From Gemmatimonadota bacterium (GTDB lineage Bacteria; GCA-2686955): DNA of 19,168 nucleotides. Shown here piece after piece: positions 14,039-19,168 of this stretch. The translations under genes and the position numbers were made by a program. Location of the stretch: the NCBI GenBank assembly GCA_002686955.1, contig NYZA01000232.1, forward strand, positions 1-19,168, given 5' to 3'. The notes beneath the pieces are model-generated. The model did no database searches, was not told the origin of the DNA, and saw only the letters and a list, made by a program, of their open reading frames with translations. How positions within the stretch are numbered: position 1 is the first letter of the stretch; each line of letters opens with the position of its first letter.

Positions 14039-15556
14039 ATGGTTTTCACTCACGAGCAGATCACGCAACCCGCCGGAGACGAGTGCGACTATGTGATCGT
14101 CGGTTCGGGCCCCGCGGGAGCGACCGCGGCCCGAGTTCTCGCGGGGGCGGGCGAAGAGGTGATTGTGGTAGAGGAGGGGCCGCCCTGGCCCAGGCAACGG
14201 CGCAAACCACCACTCTATCCGACCATGAAATCGGCCTGGCGCGATCAGGGCACCAATGCCGCCTTCGGCAGCGCCCTGATCCCGGTCCTGCAAGGGTGTG
14301 CCCTCGGCGGCACTTCGGTGATCAACTCCGCGATCATGTGGCGCATGCCGGAAGATGTGGTCGACCTGTGGGGACGGGATCGCGGCATCGGTGAAACCAT
14401 CACCTTCGGGGCATTGGAAGCAGCCTTCGACAAGATCGAGCGCGAAATCCGAATCGCGCCGGTCGCCGACGAAGCGATGGGCAGACACAACACTCTAATG
14501 GAGATCGGGTGCGAGAGGCTCGGCATCGATGGACGGCGAATCGATCGCGCGGAGCGGAATTGCCAAGGCTCGGGCCGTTGCCTGCAGGGCTGTCCCAACG
14601 ATGCCAAACTATCGATGGATCTGACCTTCCTTCCAAGGGCGCAACGCGAGGGGGCGCGGATCTATGCCACATGCCGTGTCGATCGCGTGATGACCGAGGG
14701 CGGGAGGGCAAGCGGAGTCGTGGGCAGATTCGTCGATGCCCGAGTCGGTCGAGACACGTTTCCACTGCATGTCCGCGCACGCAAGGGGGTCGTGGTGGCG
14801 GCCAGTGCGATTCAGTCCCCACTTCTCTTATTGCGAAGCGGGCTCGCGAACTCGTCGGGAGAGCTGGGGAAGCACTTTCAGGCACATCCCGGCGCGGGGG
14901 TCGTGGGGGTTTTCGACGAAGAGGTGAAGATGTGGCTGGGAGCAAGCCAGGGCTACGAATGCGCTTCGTTTCGCGACGAGGGCTTCAAGCTGGAGACACT
15001 CGGATTGCCGCCCGAGTTGGCCGCCGCCAGATTGCCGGGTGTGGGCAGCCGGCTCGTAGAGAATCTGCGTCGCTATCCACGGATGACCGTGATCGCCGCC
15101 CAGATCCGAGCACGTGCCCACGGCCGGGTGAGATCCGCCGGCGGCAATCGCCCCTTCATCTCTTTCTCACTTACCGACTGGGACATGGCCGTTCTGACCA
15201 AGGGACTCCGAAAGACCTGCGAGGTTCATTTCGCCGCCGGCGCAACCGAGGTCATGCCCGGTATTTTCGGTCTGCCCGAGTCGTTCCGATCCCCCGATGA
15301 GCTGCGGGTTCTCGACGATGTGGTGCTCAGACCGAATCAGCTCACGATCGTGGCGACGCACCTGTTCGGCACCTGTCGAATGGGCTCCGATCCGACGACG
15401 AGTGTGGTGTCCCCCAGCTTCGAGACCCACGACCTGCGCGATCTCTTCGTCATCGATTCCTCGGTCTTCCCCACCAATCTAGGCCTCAATCCGCAACACT
15501 CGATCATGGCGATGGCGTGGGTGGCGGCGGAGCGGCTGTTGGATCGATCGCGGTGA
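14039..15556 (+). CDS. GMC family FAD-dependent oxidoreductase
   Basis: The 505-residue flavoenzyme oxidises an alcohol, sterol or similar hydroxyl compound. The FAD-binding Rossmann motif is at residues 18-45 (YVIVGSGPAGATAARVL, with G22, G24 and G27, then VIVVEEGP). The GMC active-site region at the C-terminus is intact: THLFGTCRMGSDP and LFVIDSSVFPTNLGLNPQHS, with the catalytic His in NPQHS. A cysteine-bearing segment near 175-195 (NCQGSGRCLQGCPNDAK) is typical of the cholesterol-oxidase/alcohol dehydrogenase branch. No signal peptide is visible. The partner genes and regulator upstream share its transcript. The cytochrome c across the divergent promoter could accept its electrons. The substrate cannot be told from sequence alone. 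Confidence 0.92.
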   Translation: MVFTHEQITQPAGDECDYVIVGSGPAGATAARVLAGAGEEVIVVEEGPPWPRQRRKPPLYPTMKSAWRDQGTNAAFGSALIPVLQGCALGGTSVINSAIMWRMPEDVVDLWGRDRGIGETITFGALEAAFDKIEREIRIAPVADEAMGRHNTLMEIGCERLGIDGRRIDRAERNCQGSGRCLQGCPNDAKLSMDLTFLPRAQREGARIYATCRVDRVMTEGGRASGVVGRFVDARVGRDTFPLHVRARKGVVVAASAIQSPLLLLRSGLANSSGELGKHFQAHPGAGVVGVFDEEVKMWLGASQGYECASFRDEGFKLETLGLPPELAAARLPGVGSRLVENLRRYPRMTVIAAQIRARAHGRVRSAGGNRPFISFSLTDWDMAVLTKGLRKTCEVHFAAGATEVMPGIFGLPESFRSPDELRVLDDVVLRPNQLTIVATHLFGTCRMGSDPTTSVVSPSFETHDLRDLFVIDSSVFPTNLGLNPQHSIMAMAWVAAERLLDRSR

Positions 15557-15633
15557 CCACGGATTGACAAGGCGCCGGCATCGTCCATCATGGAATCGGT
15601 TTGACGCGAGTCCATCGATTCGAAGGAAAAGCC

Positions 15634-15733
15634 ATGATCCTGGTCATCGGCGCTACAGGCACAACTGGAAGCCACGTAGTCCAGCAACTCTCGGCGAAAG
15701 GCGTGAAAGCGAGAGCTCTTGTTCGTAGCGTCG
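15634..15733 (+). pseudogene. NmrA/NAD(P)-binding protein, N-terminal fragment
   Basis: An ATG with a good GAAGGAA ribosome-binding site starts MILVIGATGTTGSHVVQQL, the dinucleotide-binding motif (GxxGxxG) of NmrA-type atypical short-chain dehydrogenases, followed by [16 protein letters not shown]. Similarity ends after about 33 residues. The frame then carries nonsense to a stop near 15942, while the tail of a different SDR appears in another frame. A weak promoter-like TTGACA lies at 15564-15569. This is the head of a gene whose remainder has been lost. Confidence 0.75.
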
Positions 15734-15922
15734 AGAGAGCTGGCGCAGGTCGGGACGCGAGTGAACGCCGTCTGCCCGGGTTGGGTGCGGACCGATATGG
15801 GAGGAGAGCGCGCCGACCGGAGTGTCGAAGAAGGGGCGCGAGGGATCGTATGGGCGGCCACGCTCGCAGCCGCCGGTCCCACCGGCGGCTTCTTTCGGGA
15901 TGGGGAGGCGATCGAGTGGTAG
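15720..15922 (+). pseudogene. Short-chain dehydrogenase/reductase, C-terminal fragment
   Basis: Frame 2 reads [19 protein letters not shown], then [19 protein letters not shown] and [14 protein letters not shown], ending with TAG at 15920-15922. This is the last third of a classical SDR: the helix after the catalytic YxxxK, the [14 protein letters not shown] strand and loop, and the [10 protein letters not shown] end. The Rossmann motif and the YxxxK residues are absent. The fragment directly follows an unrelated NmrA head in another frame. Its end overlaps the ATG of the metallophosphoesterase. Confidence 0.75.
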
Positions 15923-17135
15923 CTCCTCGCGCCGGGAATTGAACCGGCCCTTGCTCCTCTTCGCCATCATCGCCCTCACGCTCTGGGGGACGACCCACGT
16001 CTATGTCGGCCGGCGACTGATCGCTCCGGCGAGTCTCTCGGCGGGAGGGCGACGGCGAGCGTGGCTCGTGGTGGCCGTGCTCGCATCGATCCAGCCGATC
16101 GTCTTCGTCCTCGATGGTGTTCTGGCGAATTCGGGGGCCTACCTGGCGGTTCAGTGGGCGGCCTATTGCTACATGGGGGTCTTCGGGCTCGTCTTGCCCT
16201 TCTTGGTCGTGCGTGACCTCGTCTGCCTTCCGCTCGCGCTGACGAGATCGATGAGAGGACGGGGCGGGACGGCGGACGCGGCGCCCGATCCGGAACGTCG
16301 ACGCTTCATGACCAGCAGTGCCAACGCCGCACTTCTCGGGCTCTCGGGGACTCTCTCGGCGATCGGTGTCGCGGGGGCCCGCCGCAGGGCCGAAATCGTG
16401 GAGATCGACCTGCCGATCCCCGGTCTACCCCCCGATCTCGATGGATATCGGATCGTGCAGTTGAGCGACATTCACGCCGGATTGACGATCACGGCGGACT
16501 ACGTGGAGAAGATCGTCGCCGCGGTCGCTCGCCTCGACGCCGATCTCGTGGCCGTGACGGGTGATCTGGTGGACGGCACGGTCTCTCGCCTCGACACGGC
16601 CGTCTCGACGATCGGCGATCTGCGCGCCCGCGACGGCGTTTTCTTCGTCACCGGCAACCACGAGTACTACCGGGACGCGCCCGCTTGGTGCCAGGCCCTG
16701 CAAGAGTTGGGGCTGACGGTGCTGACGAACGAGCATCGAATCATCGAGCGAGGCGTGGCGCGGATGTTGATCGCCGGGGTGACCGATCTGAGCGCGGGTC
16801 AATTCGTCCCCGAGCACGCGAGCGATCCGAAAAAAGCGATGCGCGGAGCCCCTCCCTGCGACCTTCGCCTTCTTCTCGCGCACCAACCCCGAAGCGCCCC
16901 GGCTGCGGCGCGCGCCGGCTTCGACTTGCAGCTCTCGGGCCACACCCACGGCGGCCAATTCTTCCCCTGGACTCTCTTCATCGGCCTCGCCCACCCCTTC
17001 GAAGCCGGCCTGAGCCGCATCGGCGAGATGGCGCTCTACGTGAGCCGGGGGACGGGATACTGGGGGCCCCCGATGAGATTGGGGGCGCCTTCCGAGATCG
17101 GGGTGATTCGTCTAATTGGGGAAGGGGATGGATGA
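15900..17135 (+). CDS. Membrane-anchored YkuE-type metallophosphoesterase
   Basis: The 411-residue protein has an N-terminal membrane part of three or four helices ([54 protein letters not shown]), an ERRRFMTSS linker and a calcineurin-like phosphoesterase domain. All metal motifs are present: [28 protein letters not shown] and [11 protein letters not shown]. YkuE-like proteins are membrane-linked, Mn/Zn-dependent phosphoesterases; the substrate here is unknown, perhaps a phospholipid or cell-wall intermediate. I chose the ATG at 15900, overlapping the broken SDR tail, because earlier in-frame sequence is low-complexity; a TTG at about 15939 is another candidate. A terminator follows. Confidence 0.9.
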   Translation: MGRRSSGSSSRRELNRPLLLFAIIALTLWGTTHVYVGRRLIAPASLSAGGRRRAWLVVAVLASIQPIVFVLDGVLANSGAYLAVQWAAYCYMGVFGLVLPFLVVRDLVCLPLALTRSMRGRGGTADAAPDPERRRFMTSSANAALLGLSGTLSAIGVAGARRRAEIVEIDLPIPGLPPDLDGYRIVQLSDIHAGLTITADYVEKIVAAVARLDADLVAVTGDLVDGTVSRLDTAVSTIGDLRARDGVFFVTGNHEYYRDAPAWCQALQELGLTVLTNEHRIIERGVARMLIAGVTDLSAGQFVPEHASDPKKAMRGAPPCDLRLLLAHQPRSAPAAARAGFDLQLSGHTHGGQFFPWTLFIGLAHPFEAGLSRIGEMALYVSRGTGYWGPPMRLGAPSEIGVIRLIGEGDG

Positions 17136-17168
17136 CCGAGCATTGGCTCGCCGATCTCCGCCATTTGT

Positions 17169-17194
17169 CGCCCCTCGGGGCGGCCTTTTGTCTT
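17169..17194 (+). terminator. Rho-independent terminator after metallophosphoesterase
   Basis: CGCCC and GGGCG (17169-17173 and 17178-17182) form a GC stem with a CTCG loop, followed by GCCTTTTGTCTT. It lies 33 bases after the phosphoesterase stop and would end plus-strand transcription before the convergent nucleotidyltransferase gene. Confidence 0.7.
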
Positions 17195-17217
17195 GACTAC
17201 CGGTGGGCTCATAAGTG

Positions 17218-17844
17218 TTATTCCGCCTCGTTCTTTGCTTGGTCAGTCTTTGTTTGACTGCGCATGAGCGCGTTCAGCAGATCTATGAGGTCACGCCCTC
17301 GGTTAAAACGACGCTTTTCGATGAGTGTCGCTGCGCGCCGAGCCTCTTGCCAATCGGTCGGAGTCATGGTGTTGGAAAGCGCGCTGATGTCTAACGAATC
17401 TTGCGGGCGACTGTCATTGTCACGTGAAAGCAACTTGGCCACCAGCAAATGGGCGGTGGCACATACGGGAACCTCCAGCCCTTCGAGCAGTTCCAGTATT
17501 TCTGCGGCTCGCACCATTTCCGGCTCGATGCCGCTACTCGCAAGAAGGAGATTCACGACGATGCCACTTGCCTCCTCTTTCGGAGGAATGAGTCGCGCGG
17601 TTGCGATGCGACCTGTGTGCGTTTGCTCCACAACGGCGAGGACTCGATACCCAGAACGTTGAAGGGAGAACACGAGACTCTCTGCCGATCGGTCATCCGC
17701 CGCGACCACCGCTACGTCTACATCGCGAGTGAATCGAGGCTCGGCTCTTGCCGACACCGCCAGTCCCCCAACCAGTGCCCACTGCGCCTGATGTTTCCCG
17801 AGATCCTCTTGGAGCCTCCGGAGAATCTCTGCCAAGCGAGTCAT
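17218..17844 (-). CDS. AbiEii-like nucleotidyltransferase
   Basis: The 208-residue protein has the nucleotidyltransferase signature of the MNT/AbiEii kind: WALVGGLAVSARAEPRFTR followed by DVDVAV, with GG at 26-27 and metal-binding D41 and D43. The rest is mixed alpha/beta with a helical C-terminus (EARRAATLIEKRRFNRG, then DLIDLLNALM). Such enzymes modify targets with a nucleotide and often serve as the toxin or antitoxin in paired systems and phage defence. The start is the ATG at 17844, which overlaps the stop of the small upstream gene (ATGA), so the two are translationally coupled. A longer open frame upstream is only a shadow of the partner gene. The target is unknown; toxin activity is inference. 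Confidence 0.82.
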   Translation of the reverse strand: MTRLAEILRRLQEDLGKHQAQWALVGGLAVSARAEPRFTRDVDVAVVAADDRSAESLVFSLQRSGYRVLAVVEQTHTGRIATARLIPPKEEASGIVVNLLLASSGIEPEMVRAAEILELLEGLEVPVCATAHLLVAKLLSRDNDSRPQDSLDISALSNTMTPTDWQEARRAATLIEKRRFNRGRDLIDLLNALMRSQTKTDQAKNEAE

Positions 17845-18056
17845 TGGTTGACCGTCCGAACGCGATACCCCTTTATCCCCTCCAGCGGCAACGTTGCTTC
17901 GCGTAGCCACTTACGAAGAAGACGATCCTCGTCGACCCGACTGATACCCGGCCTTTGGCGACGGATCGTGGCTCTCTTCATCTCCACTCCCGCTTCGAAT
18001 AGATGGAACGCGGTCCGTAGTCGCTCGGCTTCGATTCCTCGGGCTGCTGGTTCCAT
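17841..18056 (-). CDS. Small partner protein of the nucleotidyltransferase
   Basis: The 71-residue product reads MEPAARGIEAERLRTAFHL, then FEAGVEMKRATIRRQRPG and VDEDRLLRKWLREATLP. It is a short helical, charged protein that I recognise only as a companion of AbiEii-like nucleotidyltransferases. Its stop overlaps the downstream ATG. An ATG at 18056 is chosen over an upstream TTG at 18062; neither has a strong ribosome-binding site. It is shorter than the usual AbiEi antitoxin and lacks its winged helix, so the pair would be a non-canonical toxin-antitoxin-like unit. A role as antitoxin or adaptor is inferred from gene order. Confidence 0.65.
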   Translation of the reverse strand: MEPAARGIEAERLRTAFHLFEAGVEMKRATIRRQRPGISRVDEDRLLRKWLREATLPLEGIKGYRVRTVNQ

Positions 18057-18118
18057 ACCCAATTCTACCGCCCATCAGGACCATCGGGCACCCCCAACCG
18101 CACGGACTAGTTCGCTTG

Positions 18119-18125
18119 GTTCCGA
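18119..18125 (-). repeat. Core-like site GTTCCGA/TCGGAAC after the SEC-C gene
   Basis: On the minus strand TCGGAAC lies 72 bases after the SEC-C gene stop. It is exactly complementary to the GTTCCGA (minus strand) at 18600-18606 that precedes this gene, as the two ends of an integron cassette should be. The rest of the attC fold is not clear here; a CCCCAAC at 18092-18098 might be the other core. Confidence 0.3.
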
Positions 18126-18197
18126 AAAAATCAATGCATGGTTGTTTGGCGGCCATCGCTAAAACCATGGTCCGCTTGGTATGCCAGATCGCAGAAT

Positions 18198-18479
18198 TCA
18201 TGCGGATGTAGCCCCCCCCATACCACAACACTTTTTGTGCTTCTTACCGCTACCGCTACCGCAAGGGCATGGGCCGTTTCTGGCAATCCTAGTTGACTGA
18301 ACCGGTTCCGATGGATTGAGCGCCCTTTCCAAGTCGGACATATCCTCAGGCTCATCAGGCTCCAGCGCGATCATGAAGTGCCATCCGTATTGATCACACG
18401 TATCAGCAACAGAGCGCGCGGCATCTTCAGATTGCACTCGGACTATTATTGGGTGCTTTTTTGTTCCTCGTTTTGCCAT
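18198..18479 (-). CDS. PBPRA1643-family SEC-C metal-binding protein
   Basis: The 93-residue protein begins MAKRGTKKHPIIVRVQSED, continues YGWHFMIALEPDEPEDMSDL and ERALNP, and ends with a SEC-C zinc motif (NGPCPCGSGSGKKHKKCCG). This layout is the PBPRA1643 family, small proteins of unknown role often found as integron cassettes. The ATG at 18479 follows an AGGAA. The motif normally reads CGSGKK; here an extra SG comes from three tandem TACCGC hexamers (18245-18262, plus-strand sense), so the zinc ligands are spaced two residues wider. The last residues (GMGGATSA) come just before a C8 run. Confidence 0.85.
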   Translation of the reverse strand: MAKRGTKKHPIIVRVQSEDAARSVADTCDQYGWHFMIALEPDEPEDMSDLERALNPSEPVQSTRIARNGPCPCGSGSGKKHKKCCGMGGATSA

Positions 18480-18599
18480 TTCCTGTTCCCGGAAGACTTG
18501 TTTGTCAAACACCTCTGACACCCGTCGAGAAACGCAACAGCGTTGGTCGCGGTTCTTGCGTGGCGCTCACGGAGATAGGGATCAACGACTCTTGCTCGG

Positions 18600-18659
18600 T
18601 CGGAACGTTGCTCATGAGCGGCGCGGTATTCCGCGTCCTGCTCAATGAGCTGGTTGTGC
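18600..18659 (-). repeat. attC-like folded site between two accessory genes
   Basis: Seven bases after the membrane-protein stop the minus strand has GCACAAC, then an imperfect palindrome, then GTTCCGA. In plus-strand sense, GCTCATGAGC (18610-18619) pairs with GCTCAATGAGC (18640-18650), leaving one bulged A. CGCGG (18622-18626) pairs with CCGCG (18631-18635) around a four-base loop. Two core-like ends, a long imperfect stem and a one-base bulge are what an integron attC shows, though GTTCCGA deviates from the GTTRRRY consensus. Confidence 0.4.
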
Positions 18660-18666
18660 GACGGTC

Positions 18667-19008
18667 TCATCCCATTAAGTCTTTGCCGATGACGACAATA
18701 CCAAGTATCGCCAGGATCGGACCCCACCAATGCATCTTTACAAAAAACAATGTATGGGACGGAGAGTCTACTACCTGCTCTCCTGTTTCGCTGTCAATTA
18801 ACGTTCGCGACCCGCGCCGCGATAATAATAGCCCGACGCCCCAGCAAAGTATGGCCGACGCAAACAGAGAGACGCCGAAGGGCCACTGGTGCGCCTCCCA
18901 ATAAGCGTCTCCGCCCGTCACAGAGTTCGTGATAAGATTCGCCGCGATGGAACACCCGAAAACGAATACCGCAACCAAGAAACCAAATCGGGACCAGATT
19001 ATCATCAC
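18667..19008 (-). CDS. Small three-helix membrane protein, cassette-type
   Basis: The 113-residue protein starts MIIWSRFGFLVAVFVFG and has three hydrophobic segments: FLVAVFVFGCSIAANLI, WPFGVSLFASAILCWGVGL and WWGPILAILGIVVIG. A LLSRRGSRTLIDSETGEQV loop and HTLFFVKMHWWGP precede the last one. I recognise this as a widespread small inner-membrane protein of unknown function that often turns up in gene cassettes. AAGGAG lies seven bases before the ATG at 19008; a GTG one codon earlier is an alternative. The ribosome-binding site begins right after a GTTGTGC core-like site, and another core-like site follows the stop by seven bases, so the gene fills a compact cassette-like unit. Confidence 0.75.
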   Translation of the reverse strand: MMIIWSRFGFLVAVFVFGCSIAANLITNSVTGGDAYWEAHQWPFGVSLFASAILCWGVGLLLSRRGSRTLIDSETGEQVVDSPSHTLFFVKMHWWGPILAILGIVVIGKDLMG

Positions 19009-19018
19009 CAATCTCCTT

Positions 19019-19071
19019 GCACAACGCTGTCGATCAGCTGCAAGCCGGAGCGAAGCGGAGGCTTGTCAGAC
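19019..19071 (-). repeat. attC-like site upstream of the membrane-protein gene
   Basis: Plus-strand GCACAAC (19019-19025) and GTCAGAC (19065-19071) bound a 53-base site with an inner hairpin, CAAGCC (19041-19046) and GGCTTG (19060-19065). On the minus strand it ends GCGTTGTGC directly before AAGGAG, as an attC would before a cassette gene. GTCAGAC is one base from the GTTAGAC type of core. The site would be the end of a preceding cassette. Confidence 0.45.
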
Positions 19072-19168
19072 CGCATCGCCTTGATACTCATTGAGCCCCC
19101 TCCTGGCCGTACCCTTTGGGGCAAGGCCAGGCTGGCCGTCAGCTAGCACTCACACCAGCACGGAGGAA
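19072..19168. other. Right-edge segment with short repeats, no gene seen
   Basis: No convincing reading frame is visible in the last 97 bases. On the minus strand ACGGCCAG occurs twice about 30 bases apart, and GGCCAGCCTGGCC forms a small palindrome. It may be the 3' part of another cassette that continues past the window. Confidence 0.3.

Noticed and set aside
18446-18730. Minus-strand frame between the membrane protein and SEC-C genes
   Set aside because: It overlaps the attC-like fold and the SEC-C start in another frame and resembles no family.
1-19168. CRISPR array, tRNA or rRNA genes
   Set aside because: No regularly spaced repeat series, cloverleaf with CCA-type end or conserved rRNA segment was recognised on reading; a dedicated RNA search was not possible.

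Overview
The window is GC-rich bacterial DNA, clearly AT-richer at its right end. It carries metabolic genes interleaved with a mobile element, gene fragments and a probable cassette-type accessory region. No rRNA or tRNA gene and no CRISPR array was seen. The mix of genes (long-form GpmI, an archaeal-style HMG-CoA synthase/thiolase/DUF35 trio, a GMC oxidoreductase operon with a FadR-type regulator, Spy/CpxP-like proteins) suggests a deltaproteobacterial/myxococcal-type lineage. That placement is a weak inference, because the window has no phylogenetic marker.

Layout. (1) 94-562 holds two broken gene ends joined out of frame: the head of a SulP anion transporter and the tail of a rhodanese. 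(2) 578-7148 is a plus-strand housekeeping block: gpmI, a possible short upstream ORF, HMG-CoA synthase, a thiolase, a DUF35 Zn-ribbon/OB-fold protein, a leucyl aminopeptidase (pepA) and a small HTH-like protein. (3) 7149-7932 has no recognisable gene. (4) 7933-8198 is the 5' part of a Spy/CpxP-like periplasmic gene, cut off by a minus-strand element at about 8199-11640. The element encodes a large serine recombinase, a small middle protein, an HTH protein and a DUF5372 protein. It also holds a strong promoter, an A8 slippery site and an unusual inverted/direct repeat block.

(5) 11747-15556: a minus-strand mono-haem cytochrome c diverges from a plus-strand operon of a FadR/GntR regulator, a four-helix membrane protein, a small membrane-associated protein and a GMC oxidoreductase. 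A 22-bp palindrome overlaps the regulator's promoter. The likely logic is a flavin alcohol/sterol-type oxidoreductase with accessory proteins, controlled by its own repressor; the cytochrome may be an electron acceptor under the same control. (6) 15634-15922 is a second out-of-frame chimera (NmrA-type head, SDR tail), followed by a membrane-anchored YkuE-type metallophosphoesterase with a terminator.

(7) 17218-19168 is a minus-strand accessory region: an AbiEii-like nucleotidyltransferase coupled to a small partner, a PBPRA1643-type SEC-C protein and a small three-helix membrane protein. Paired 7-bp core-like sites and folded imperfect palindromes around the last two suggest integron gene cassettes; any integrase would lie beyond the right edge.
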